From Streptacidiphilus anmyonensis (GTDB lineage Bacteria > Actinomycetota > Actinomycetes > Streptomycetales > Streptomycetaceae): a DNA stretch of 38,490 bases. The stretch lies in the NCBI RefSeq assembly GCF_000787855.1, contig NZ_BBPQ01000038.1, positions 1 through 38,490 of the forward strand, read 5' to 3'. Shown piece by piece: positions 14,978 to 22,796 of this stretch. A program made the translations under genes and the position numbers. Every line of letters starts with the position of its first letter. Positions within the stretch are counted from its first letter, which is position 1. The notes under the pieces were generated by a model. That model saw only the letters and a program-made list of their open reading frames with translations. It was not told where the DNA came from and ran no database searches.

Positions 14978-16105
14978 AAGCGGTCTGAATCCAAGAGTTT
15001 CCCGGGGTGCAGTTGGGACGACAGGGCCCGCCGCTCGCCGCACGGCTGAGGTTTCGCCACCGAAACGGGCATGTCGGACAAAAAACCCGAGCAGGGACGC
15101 AAGGAACTTCCGCAGCAGGCTGTAGGCCAGGATGGGCACCAGCACGGCCGGGTTCCCCGGGAGGCGCGTGGCGGCGACGACCGCGCCCGCGCTGCTGTTG
15201 TTCATCCCGGACGCGTAGGCCAGGGCGATCACGTCCGCGCGGGGCAGACCGAGGCGGCGGCCCAGCACCCAGCCCGTCAGGAACGAGCCCCCGCACATCG
15301 CCGCGGTGGCGGCCGCCACCAGCAGCAGGAAGTCGGGATCGGGCCGGGAGACCACCTGCCCCAGCCCGCCGCAGGCGTTGGTGTAGCTGAGCAGCACGAC
15401 CACGGCCAGGTTCACCGCCCTGACCGCCGGCAGTCCGGCGGCGAGCAGCGCCGGGCGGTGGGCGGTCAGCAGCCGCCCGAGGACCAGGCCGAGGACACAG
15501 GGCAGCACGACCGTCAGCGCGGCGAAGAGGCTGCACGCATGCGCCGCCACCGCGTGCAGATCCCTCGAGTAGGGGCCGGAGGCGAGGAAGCCGCCCAGGT
15601 GCAGGCCGAGCGGGATGGTCAGCGGACTGAGCAGGGTGCTGCCGACGACCAGGCCGAGCATCAGCGTGGCGTTGCCCTCGTTGCCCTGGACGAAGACGGT
15701 CGCCCCGGCCGCCACCGGCATCGCGCCGACCAGGGCGAGGCCGACCAGGAGGCTCTGCGCCTCGTGCGGGCTGTGCCAGCCGCCGGCCACGAGCGCGCCC
15801 AGAGCGAGCAGGACCGTGGGCAGCAGCGCGTTGGCGGCGATGCCGACGAGCAGGGCCCGGGGACGGCGCAGCAGGGCGGGCAGGGCCTCGGCGCGCGCGG
15901 TGAGACCGGCGTTGAAGACCACGGCGGCCAGCAGCCCGGCCTGAAGAGGAAGGGCTGCGCCGGCGACGTGGAGCAACGTCACGGCGCGCAGCCCGAGGCC
16001 CGGTTCGGGCCATCCGGCGGCGAGGGCGTAGGCGAGCAGCATGATCCAGAGCAGCCGCCGTTGGACGGCCGCGGTCATGGTGGCGAGGAGTCGGGGAGGG
16101 GTCAT
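14975..16105 (-). CDS. BASS-type (bile acid:sodium symporter-like) membrane transporter, 376 aa
   Basis: Integral membrane protein with about ten hydrophobic segments. It resembles the SBF/BASS fold: two inverted sets of five helices, with a discontinuous-helix signature in the second half (VIALAYASGMNNSSAGAVVA) and a counterpart in the first (LALVGAMPVAAGATVFVQGNEGNATLMLGL). Such proteins move organic anions or organic acids with sodium; the substrate here is unknown. The ATG at 16105 is preferred over upstream in-frame codons because the N-terminal Met-Thr-Pro-Pro-Arg leads directly into the first helix and GAAGG lies 9 nt upstream. Its stop codon overlaps the putative promoter of the riboswitch-controlled M23 gene. 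Confidence 0.8.
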   Translation of the reverse strand: MTPPRLLATMTAAVQRRLLWIMLLAYALAAGWPEPGLGLRAVTLLHVAGAALPLQAGLLAAVVFNAGLTARAEALPALLRRPRALLVGIAANALLPTVLLALGALVAGGWHSPHEAQSLLVGLALVGAMPVAAGATVFVQGNEGNATLMLGLVVGSTLLSPLTIPLGLHLGGFLASGPYSRDLHAVAAHACSLFAALTVVLPCVLGLVLGRLLTAHRPALLAAGLPAVRAVNLAVVVLLSYTNACGGLGQVVSRPDPDFLLLVAAATAAMCGGSFLTGWVLGRRLGLPRADVIALAYASGMNNSSAGAVVAATRLPGNPAVLVPILAYSLLRKFLASLLGFFVRHARFGGETSAVRRAAGPVVPTAPRETLGFRPL

Positions 16106-16231
16106 CGGGCACCGCCTTCGGGCCTGCCGAGCGCACATGGGACTCAGGTGCGCCTGTGGCGGCATCAGATCAGCTGCGTACCCGTACCATCCAGCTGAAC
16201 TGCGGCGATTCATGACTTCGAGCGAATCCCG

Positions 16232-16855
16232 TCATGATCGGGAAGAGGGGTAGAGCCAGGTGACGAGTCGGTTCGCCACGTCGTCGGAGGAGAGACTGCG
16301 CGCGTTCGCGAAGCTGCCGTCCTGGGTGGTGGCCCGGACGGTGCCGTCCGGGTTGAGCACCACCAACGCGGGGATGCCGCTGCGCTTGAGGTCGATCCAG
16401 CGGGCGGCCAGCGCGACGTTGCGGTCGTAGTGGCCGATGTCGACGGTGACCAGGCGGTAGTCGCGCTGGAGCACGAGCCGCACGGCCGGGTCGGTGACGC
16501 GGTGGGCGAGCGCCTGGCAGTCGACGCACCAGTCGGCCCCGAACTCCACCAGCACCGGCCGCCCGTCCCGGCGTGACTGCGCCAGGGCCGCCGCGACGGC
16601 GGCGGAGGCGTCCGAGCGAGGGTCGTAGTCCGTCGGCACCGGCGCGGGTGCGACCGGGGTGAGGCTGACGAAGGGGTGCGCGTAGTGCGGCGCGAGGGCG
16701 ACGCCGCGCCCGTCCACCTGCACGCAGCCCGTCAGCCCGAGGAGCAGCCCCAGGAGCAGCCCGAGAGCCGGGCCGACAGACGGCCCGACGGACGGCCCGA
16801 CAGACGGCCCCATGGGCGGCCCGAAGCGCGGCGCGCGGAGCGGGAGTGGTCGCAC
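16232..16855 (-). CDS. Thioredoxin-like lipoprotein, 207 aa
   Basis: Exported membrane-anchored thiol protein. A hydrophobic stretch (LGLLLGLLLGLTGC) ends in a lipobox with Cys43. The thioredoxin-fold domain starts near residue 80, with the motif WCVDC in the DsbD-gamma/TlpA-like position (PVLVEFGADWCVDCQAL) and a cis-Pro loop SGIPALVVLNPDG. The N-terminus before the signal contains GPSV repeated three times, matching tandem 12-bp repeats in the DNA (about 16773-16813); translation may really start at the ATG at 16813. Codirectional with the BASS transporter downstream and UppP upstream. Likely role: reduction or oxidation of extracytoplasmic cysteines; the partner is unknown. Confidence 0.85.
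   Translation of the reverse strand: MRPLPLRAPRFGPPMGPSVGPSVGPSVGPALGLLLGLLLGLTGCVQVDGRGVALAPHYAHPFVSLTPVAPAPVPTDYDPRSDASAAVAAALAQSRRDGRPVLVEFGADWCVDCQALAHRVTDPAVRLVLQRDYRLVTVDIGHYDRNVALAARWIDLKRSGIPALVVLNPDGTVRATTQDGSFANARSLSSDDVANRLVTWLYPSSRS
16773..16813. repeat. 12-bp tandem repeat encoding GPSV units
   Basis: GACGGCCCGACA/G is repeated three to four times in the 5' part of the thioredoxin-lipoprotein gene, encoding Gly-Pro-Ser-Val repeats ahead of the signal peptide. Confidence 0.65.
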
Positions 16856-16924
16856 AGGCTCCAGTCCAGCACCAGGCCGCCCGCCGGACGGGCTCGACGC
16901 GCCGTCACCAGCGCGTCACCGGCC

Positions 16925-17842
16925 TCACATGGAGAGGTAGACGAGGCTGCCCGCGCCCGCGACGAAGCAGTAGATGGCGAACGGGGTGAGCGTCTTGGTC
17001 TCGAAGTACTTGTCGAGGAAGCGCACCGCCACGTAGCCGGCCACGAAGGCGCAGATGCTGCCGACCAGGAGCTGGCCGTGGATGCCCGCGCCCTGTGCGC
17101 CCGCGAGCGAGGGGAGCTTCAGCAGGGCCGCACCGCCGATCGCGGGGGTGGCCAGCAGGAAGGCGAAGCGGGCGGAGTCCTCGTGGCGCAGGCCCTTGAA
17201 GATGCCGGCGCTCATGGTGACGCCGGAGCGGCTGATGCCGGGCAGCAGCGCCAGGATCTGTGCGGCGCCGACCCACAGCGCGCTGGCCCAGCCGAGCTTG
17301 ACGATGCGACGGTCGGAGATGACGTCGGGGTGCACCTGCTCGTCACCGGGCATGGAGACGTCGCCGGCCCGGCGTCGGCCGGTGCCGCCGCGCTTGAGCC
17401 GCTCGGCGAAGAAGAGCACGAAGCCGTTCAGCATCAGGAAGAACGCGGCCGGGATCGGCTTGCCCAGGTTCTCGCGGAAGACCTTGTCCAGCGCGATGCC
17501 CGCGACGCCGACCGGGATGGTGGCGACGATCAGCAGCCAGGCCAGCCGCTGGTTGACCGTCTCGATGCGCCGCTCGCGGATCGAGCTGAACAGCCCCTGC
17601 AGCACCCGCGCCCAGTCCTTGCGGAAGTAGACGACCAGCGCCACCGCGGTGGCGAGGTGCAGCCCGACCAGGACGCTGAGGTACGGCGACTGGTCGCCGG
17701 CGACGTTCAGGTCGTCCGAGTACGGCTTCCCCAGCAGGGCGGGTATCAGGATGCTGTGACCGAGGCTGGAGACCGGGAACAGCTCGGTGACGCCCTGCAG
17801 CAGGCCGACGCCGATCGCTTCGGGATAGGTGAGCACGGACAT
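16925..17842 (-). CDS. uppP: Undecaprenyl-diphosphatase (UppP/BacA), 305 aa
   Basis: Polytopic membrane enzyme that dephosphorylates undecaprenyl pyrophosphate to recycle the lipid carrier for peptidoglycan and other wall polymers, and confers bacitracin tolerance. Motif 1, GVTELFPVSSLGH, at residues 17-29 contains Glu20, Ser25-Ser26 and His29. Motif 2, PGISRSG, at 201-207 contains Arg205. About eight hydrophobic segments are present and the length is typical. A charged loop (about 155-180, KRGGTGRRRAGDVSMPGDEQ) is longer than in Escherichia coli. The ATG at 17842 directly starts the first helix. It lies 55 bp downstream of the GT-C-like protein gene on the same strand. Confidence 0.96.
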   Translation of the reverse strand: MSVLTYPEAIGVGLLQGVTELFPVSSLGHSILIPALLGKPYSDDLNVAGDQSPYLSVLVGLHLATAVALVVYFRKDWARVLQGLFSSIRERRIETVNQRLAWLLIVATIPVGVAGIALDKVFRENLGKPIPAAFFLMLNGFVLFFAERLKRGGTGRRRAGDVSMPGDEQVHPDVISDRRIVKLGWASALWVGAAQILALLPGISRSGVTMSAGIFKGLRHEDSARFAFLLATPAIGGAALLKLPSLAGAQGAGIHGQLLVGSICAFVAGYVAVRFLDKYFETKTLTPFAIYCFVAGAGSLVYLSM

Positions 17843-17896
17843 CGGTATGGCGACCTTGGGCTGCTGGGGGACGGGACGTCAAGCAGCCCGAAATTA

Positions 17897-19177
17897 CTAC
17901 AAGCGTGTAGACGCCAGGCGCCCGGGTGACGGCTGTTCATCCACCCGTCGGGTGATGTTCACCGTGGCGAGCCAGAGCGGCAGTCCGACGATCACAGGCA
18001 GCCAGACCGGCACCATCAGACGGTCGGCCTCGTAGGACAGCGGATGGGCCACGACGGACGCGACGCCGGTCACCGCGCAGCCCGCCGCGTAGGCGGCGAC
18101 CGGTCCCGGCGCGCGCCGCAGTCCGAGCGCCCCGAGCAGCAGCGCGAGGGGCAGCACCGGCGCCGTCGCGGTGGTCTGCGCCCACTGCCACCACATCCGC
18201 TGGTTCAGCACGACGAGCCGGGCGAGCGGGTCGGGCGCGCGGGGCTGGGTGTAGTGCGCGGAGAACAGGTCGTCGAAGCTCACCGACAGCGAGGGCAGGT
18301 GCAGGATCGCGTCCGCGACGCCCAGCCCCGCGAGCGCGGCCAGCGAGACCGCGGCGACGACCACGGCCCCTCCCGCCCCGGTGGCGGCCGGGCGCCTGAT
18401 CCGGCGCAGGACCGGATGGACGGCGGCGCCCAGCGCGGTGACCAGAGCCAGCGGCACCACCTCGGCGTAGCGGACGAGACCGAGCGCGAGGTAGGCGGCG
18501 GCGAGCAACGACCCTCCGGCCCACAGCCGCGGTCGCCGCCGGTCGCAGCAGAGGGCCACCGCGAACAGGCCCGCCGTCAGGCAGAGCAGCGCGGCTCCCT
18601 CCGAGAGCGGTCGCACTCCGTACGAGCCGGTGGGGCAGAGGTAGCAGAGCACCTGTCCGATCGCCGCGACGCGCCGTCGCGCGGACGGGAGGAGGACGCG
18701 GAGCGTCGCGAAGACCAGCGTCCCGGCGATGCCGGTCAGCAGCACGGAGGTGACGCGCAGTCCGGCCGGTCCGCCGAGGAGCGCGACGAGCGGCGCCGCG
18801 AGCAGCGGGTAACCGGGCCGGGTGGAGAAGATCCGCACATAGCGGGGGTCGTTCGGCGGCAGCACCGTCGCACCGAGGCGCGCCCGGCAGGCGGCGGCGC
18901 CCGGCTCGGCGGACGCGGGCGCGGGAAAGGAACCGGCCACGGGTAGCAGCAGTCGCCCGCGGAGGTCCACCCGGGCCGACTCGGCGCAGTAGTCCGCGTC
19001 GGCCGCGCGCTGCGCCGCGACGGCGGGCTGGCCCGCGTACTCGCGGGCCAGCACGTCGTAGCGGTAGCTGTCGTTGCTGAAGCTGCTCGCCGGGAGGGCG
19101 AGGAGTTGGAGCAGCACGAAGAGCAGGAGCAGCAGCGCCGACAGGGCGGCGGCGTTCCTCCTCGGCTCCCGGATCAC
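17897..19177 (-). CDS. Polytopic membrane protein, GT-C glycosyltransferase-like, 426 aa
   Basis: About nine hydrophobic helices. The first is followed by an extracytoplasmic loop with SNDSYRYDVLAREYAGQ and Cys-containing segments (YCAESARVDL, AACRARLG), then a segment DPRYVRIFSTRPGYPLLAAPLVALLGG. That order (first helix, acidic loop, RPGYPLL) resembles lipid-linked sugar transferases of the GT-C/PMT superfamily, but a clear DxD motif is lacking, so this is only a suggestion. The start is uncertain: the GTG at 19177 has a GGGAG directly against it and no spaced RBS. Codirectional with uppP, consistent with wall-polymer work but not proof. Confidence 0.7.
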   Translation of the reverse strand: MIREPRRNAAALSALLLLLFVLLQLLALPASSFSNDSYRYDVLAREYAGQPAVAAQRAADADYCAESARVDLRGRLLLPVAGSFPAPASAEPGAAACRARLGATVLPPNDPRYVRIFSTRPGYPLLAAPLVALLGGPAGLRVTSVLLTGIAGTLVFATLRVLLPSARRRVAAIGQVLCYLCPTGSYGVRPLSEGAALLCLTAGLFAVALCCDRRRPRLWAGGSLLAAAYLALGLVRYAEVVPLALVTALGAAVHPVLRRIRRPAATGAGGAVVVAAVSLAALAGLGVADAILHLPSLSVSFDDLFSAHYTQPRAPDPLARLVVLNQRMWWQWAQTTATAPVLPLALLLGALGLRRAPGPVAAYAAGCAVTGVASVVAHPLSYEADRLMVPVWLPVIVGLPLWLATVNITRRVDEQPSPGRLASTRL

Positions 19178-19258
19178 CTCCCGAGGCTCGCACCCGGTCG
19201 GCGGCGCGGCACCTCGGCAGCCGACGGGTTCGCCCGTTCAGGCGCATGGAAGAACGGA

Positions 19259-19290
19259 ACAGGGGCGCGAGGATTCCCTCGCGCCCCTGT
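19259..19290. terminator. Intrinsic-type hairpin after the MFS gene
   Basis: Perfect 14-bp stem, ACAGGGGCGCGAGG with loop ATTC, lying 52 bp beyond the MFS stop (minus strand) and before the GT-C-like gene. No U-tract follows, as is usual in actinomycetes. Confidence 0.75.
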
Positions 19291-19341
19291 CGGCTCACGC
19301 CCCCTGCCGGATCGTGCCGTTGTCGGCTCGCCTGTGTCGGC

Positions 19342-20619
19342 TCACGCCGCGGCGGCCAGCTCCGCGGTCTGCGTGGAGCCTGCGACCACCGTGCTGCGCA
19401 CCGGCGCCGCGTTGTCGGCGACGGCGGGCAGGACCCGGCGGAGCCGCCAGGCCGCGACCGTGATGGCGACGCAGAACAGGGCGAGCGCCACGAGGTAGAG
19501 CGTCGACAGTCCGGCACCCACCAGGAGCACGCCCAGCGCCGGACCGAGCGCGATCGCCACCTGCTTGACCAGCGCGAACGCCGCGTTGTACGTGCCGAGC
19601 AGGCGCGCCGGGGCGAGGTCGGCGACGATCGGGCCGAGGGTCGGCGCGAGCAGCGCCTCGCCGACGCCGAAGAGGGCGTACGTCATCATCATCGAGCCGA
19701 TGGCGGCGAACGAGCCGCCGTGGAAGAGGCCCGCGACGCCCGCGAAGATCCACGCCGCCAGCCAGACGACGCCGGTCGCCGCGATCGCGGTGGTGCGGCG
19801 GCGGCGCGCGGTGATGCGGACGACGAACATCTGCAGCAGCACGATCGCGAAGGTGTTCACGCCGAGGCCGATGCCCAGCGCGGACGGCGAGATGCCGACG
19901 GTGCTGGTCGCGTACGCGGCCACACCGCTCTCGAACTGGCCGTAGCAGGCGAAGAAGATCAGCCCGGCCAGGATCGAGAGCTTGACCATCGCGCGGTCGC
20001 CCAGCAGCGTCCGGAAGTCCGAACCGCCGGCCTTGCGGGCTGTGGCGTCCGGGGCGGCCGCCGCGGCCGGGAGCCGGACGGTGCCGGTCACCGCGGCGAG
20101 GACCAGGAACATCAGCGCCTCGATCGAGAAGAGCAGCGTCAGGCTGCCCGGCCGGGAGACGTCGACGATCTGGCCGCCGAGCATCGCGCCGATGCCCATG
20201 CCCAGGTTGACCAGGGTGAACTGCAGCGCGAAGGCGTGCGCCCTGGTGGACCGGGTGGAGGCGCGGACCACCATGGTGGCCAGCGCCGGCTGGGTGGTGG
20301 TGACGCCCGCGCCGAAGAGGAAGGCCGCCACCAGGATCGTCGCGTGGGTAGTGGCCAGCCCGAAGCTGAGCGCGCCGAGGGCGGTCAGCACCGCGCCGGC
20401 GACCAGCACCGGGCGCGGGCCGAAGCGGTCGATGCCCCGACCGCCCAGCGGCAGCACCACCAGCGCGGCGGCGGCGAACAGCGTGAAGACCAGCCACGCG
20501 GTCAGCGAACCCAGACCGCGCACCTGCTCCACGTACACGAACATGTACGGAAGGGTGAACCCGCTGCCGAAGGCACTCAGAGCGTTCCCCACCTGGACGC
20601 GGCGCAGCGCCCCCCGCAT
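19342..20619 (-). CDS. MFS transporter (drug-efflux type), 425 aa
   Basis: Twelve-helix major facilitator protein. The N-terminal half shows VQVGNALSAFGSGFTLPYMFVYVEQVRG and, after helix 2, an RPVL motif-A-like loop (GIDRFGPRPVLVAG). A central loop is Ala/Asp-rich (PAAAAAPDATARKAGG), and the second half repeats the pattern. Likely a drug/H+ antiporter; the substrate is unknown. The ATG at 20619 is chosen because AGGGAG precedes it by 6 nt; in-frame starts at 20643 and 20664 lack this. Divergent from a MarR regulator, the common arrangement for ligand-induced efflux, with an inverted repeat between the two genes. A strong hairpin lies downstream. Confidence 0.88.
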   Translation of the reverse strand: MRGALRRVQVGNALSAFGSGFTLPYMFVYVEQVRGLGSLTAWLVFTLFAAAALVVLPLGGRGIDRFGPRPVLVAGAVLTALGALSFGLATTHATILVAAFLFGAGVTTTQPALATMVVRASTRSTRAHAFALQFTLVNLGMGIGAMLGGQIVDVSRPGSLTLLFSIEALMFLVLAAVTGTVRLPAAAAAPDATARKAGGSDFRTLLGDRAMVKLSILAGLIFFACYGQFESGVAAYATSTVGISPSALGIGLGVNTFAIVLLQMFVVRITARRRRTTAIAATGVVWLAAWIFAGVAGLFHGGSFAAIGSMMMTYALFGVGEALLAPTLGPIVADLAPARLLGTYNAAFALVKQVAIALGPALGVLLVGAGLSTLYLVALALFCVAITVAAWRLRRVLPAVADNAAPVRSTVVAGSTQTAELAAAA

Positions 20620-20700
20620 CGTGTTCTCCCTCGTGATCGCCATCTCGCACACCGCCCTTCTCAAGCCGTCCTCTTACGACGCTGTCTTCGTATCGACCGA

Positions 20701-20722
20701 AAGACTACACTACTAAAGTCTT
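20701..20722. promoter_or_regulatory. Candidate MarR operator between mfs and marR
   Basis: AAGACT-N10-AGTCTT inverted repeat in an AT-rich stretch between the divergent genes. TACACT and TAGTGT hexamers fall in or beside it on both strands, so a repressor bound here could block both promoters. Confidence 0.5.
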
Positions 20723-20773
20723 CAGATGGCAACTTTTAATCCCGCAAGGCTTGAGCATGAGATACTGGCTGCC

Positions 20774-21358
20774 ATGACAGAGTCGTCGCAGGAGCCCGGC
20801 CGCCAGGAGCCGCACGAGCTCGCGATCAGCGAGCAGGTCGCGGTCTACCAGCGCGAGTTCCCCAACGTGGATCCGCAGGTCGAGACGATCGTCTCGACCC
20901 TCAGCCGCTTGGCCCGGCGCATGACCGTCGCCTACGGACGACACCTCAACGACCTCGGCATCTCCTCAGCGGACTGGGAGGTCCTCAAGGCCCTGATCGT
21001 GGCCGGAGCCCCCTACCGGCTCGGGCCGGGCGAGCTCGCCAAGCGCATCGGGCTGACCCCGGCGGCGATGACGCACCGGGTCGACCGGATGGCCACCGCC
21101 GGGCTGGTCACCCGCAGCCGGGACGAGAGCAACCGGGTGCGCGTCAACATCGAGCTGACCGAGCTGGGCCGCGAGAAGTGGCTCGAGTCCATGCGGATGG
21201 CGGCCGTCTTCGAGGAGAGCCTGCTCCAGGACGCCGGCCCCGAGGAGCGCTCGGAGCTCGCCGGCGCGCTGGACCGGATGCTGCACCGCGTCGAGGACAG
21301 CCAGCCCGACGCCCAGGGCCGCACCGAGGACCTGGGCGGCGACACGGACGGGCACTGA
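20774..21358 (+). CDS. MarR family transcriptional regulator, 194 aa
   Basis: Winged-helix regulator. Dimerisation helices flank a wHTH: recognition region LGPGELAKRIGLTPAAMTHRVDRM, and wing TRSRDESNRVRVNIELTELG with the conserved Asp-Arg-type turn (DESNR). It probably represses the divergent MFS gene and itself until a ligand binds (inference from arrangement). The start at 20774 is preferred to the in-frame ATG at 20726: the intervening 16 codons are AT-rich with low G/C at third positions, and GATACT lies 7 nt upstream, which suits a leaderless mRNA. The C-terminal 25 residues (PDAQGRTEDLGGDTDGH) are an acidic tail. It ends at a strong bidirectional hairpin. Confidence 0.87.
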   Translation: MTESSQEPGRQEPHELAISEQVAVYQREFPNVDPQVETIVSTLSRLARRMTVAYGRHLNDLGISSADWEVLKALIVAGAPYRLGPGELAKRIGLTPAAMTHRVDRMATAGLVTRSRDESNRVRVNIELTELGREKWLESMRMAAVFEESLLQDAGPEERSELAGALDRMLHRVEDSQPDAQGRTEDLGGDTDGH

Positions 21359-21399
21359 GACCCGGACGCGGAAGCACCAGGCCTTGGCCTGGAGGAAAC

Positions 21400-21440
21400 G
21401 AGAGGGGCGCGGCACCGTCGCACGGTGCCGCGCCCCTCTC
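21400..21440. terminator. Strong bidirectional terminator hairpin
   Basis: A perfect 19-bp stem (GAGAGGGGCGCGGCACCGT) with a 3-nt CGC loop lies between the convergent marR and substrate-binding protein genes. It should end transcription from both sides. Confidence 0.9.
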
Positions 21441-21456
21441 ACGAAGGGTCAGCCGG

Positions 21457-22422
21457 TCAGGAGAGCCCGTTGGCCTTGAGCCAGGCGTCCGCGACCGCGC
21501 CCGGGTCCGCGCCCTGCGCGCCCACCTGGGCGTCCAACTGCATCAGCCCGGCCGTGGTCAGCTTGGACGAGACGTCGTTGAGGACGCTGACGGCGCCGGC
21601 CGGCAGCGACTTGTTCGCCAGCGGCACCACGTTCTGGAAGCCGAACAGGCCCTTGTCGTCGACCAGGGTCACCCAGCCGTTCTTCTGGATCAGGGAGTCG
21701 GTGGTGAAGATGTCGGCGATCTGGACGTTGCCGTTCTGGAGCGCCGTCTCGGTCAGCGTGCCGCCGGCGTCCAGCGCCTTGTAGCTCTTGAAGGTCAGAC
21801 CGTAGGCGTCCTTCAGGCCGACCAGACCCTGCTCGCGGGTCTGGAACTCCGGGGAGGCGCCGATGACCAGCGAGCCGGCGACCTTGCTCAGCGAGCTGAC
21901 GGTGGACGTCGGGGTCAGGTTCAGCTGCTTGGCCGTCGCCGCGTTGACCGTCAGCGAGTCCTTGTCCTCGGCCGCGGAGGGGTTGAGCAGTTGCAGCGTC
22001 GAGTTCAGCTTCGCGGCGGTCTTCGCGTCGGTGTCGGCGGTGCTGGTCCCGACGGCCTTCGGGTCGAGATAGCTGAGCAGCGCGCCGTTGTACTCCGGCA
22101 TCAGGGTGACCGCGCCGTTCTTCATCAGCCCGTAGGAGATCTCCCGGCTGCCGATGTTCGGGTGGTACTTGACCTTGAAGCCCTTGGCGGCGAGCGCGTG
22201 GCCGTACAGGTCGGCCAGGATCGTGCTCTCGGAGAAGTTGTTGCTGCCGACGGTGATGACGCCTCCCTGGGCGTTCGCCGAGGGCGCCAGCGGGTTTCCG
22301 GCGGTGGAGCCGCTGGACGAGCCGCAGGCGGAGAGCGCGACGGCAGCCGCGGCGGCCACCACGACGGCGGCCGCGCGGGTACGGGTGGAGCGGGAGGCGA
22401 GGAAGAAGGTCACGGTTCCCAT
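21457..22422 (-). CDS. Glycine betaine/choline ABC transporter substrate-binding lipoprotein (OpuC/ProX-like), 321 aa
   Basis: Extracytoplasmic lipoprotein that captures compatible solutes for an ABC importer. Signal peptide with lipobox ALSAC (Cys33 from this start), then a Ser/Gly linker and the two-lobed OpuAC domain: ITVGSNNFSESTILADLYGHALAAKGFKV, GLMKNGAVTLMPEYNGALLSYL, and a second lobe with IADIFTTDSLIQKNGWVTLVDDKGLF. Met at 22422 gives a normal-length signal; in-frame starts at 22455 and 22509 would add up to 29 residues, and 22509 has TAGCCT 10 nt upstream, so the true start is not certain. The matching permeases and ATPase are 4.4 kb away on the same strand (26813-29240), with a conservon in between. 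Confidence 0.9.
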   Translation of the reverse strand: MGTVTFFLASRSTRTRAAAVVVAAAAAVALSACGSSSGSTAGNPLAPSANAQGGVITVGSNNFSESTILADLYGHALAAKGFKVKYHPNIGSREISYGLMKNGAVTLMPEYNGALLSYLDPKAVGTSTADTDAKTAAKLNSTLQLLNPSAAEDKDSLTVNAATAKQLNLTPTSTVSSLSKVAGSLVIGASPEFQTREQGLVGLKDAYGLTFKSYKALDAGGTLTETALQNGNVQIADIFTTDSLIQKNGWVTLVDDKGLFGFQNVVPLANKSLPAGAVSVLNDVSSKLTTAGLMQLDAQVGAQGADPGAVADAWLKANGLS

Positions 22423-22796
22423 CCGGCTTCTGCTGTGATCGCTTGGCTCGGTCATCGTGGTCGTCGTGCGTGGTCGTCGGGCTCGGTCGTCGTACGGCTG
22501 TTCAGGCATGGTTCACCCGAGGCTACAGATGATCAAATCCGCTGTGTCGCAGACGAGTCAACGGATATTTGGTCACGATCCACCACTTCGGACCGAACGT
22601 ATGGTGTACCGCCCCGCCTGGAAATCGGAAGTCCGACGGCCACGCTGTCGCGCAATATTCACAGTCGCCTCTGACAAACGGACCGCTCAACCGGTAGTCT
22701 CGCCGCGGTCACGGGTTCGGGGGGCGGGCTCAGGTTCGACCCGCCGCCGGATTCACCGTCAACACGCAGGAATCACAGGGACATTAGGAGATCCTC
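22423..22796. promoter_or_regulatory. Divergent promoter region between binding protein and conservon
   Basis: 374 bp with an AT-richer centre. For the binding protein, TTGACT (22556-22561, minus strand) and TTTGAT (22532-22537) are 18 bp apart. A palindrome TTCGG-A-CCGAA sits at 22587-22597. A GGCGGG/CCCGCC inverted repeat lies near 22724-22746, in front of the conservon. No gene is visible. Confidence 0.45.
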
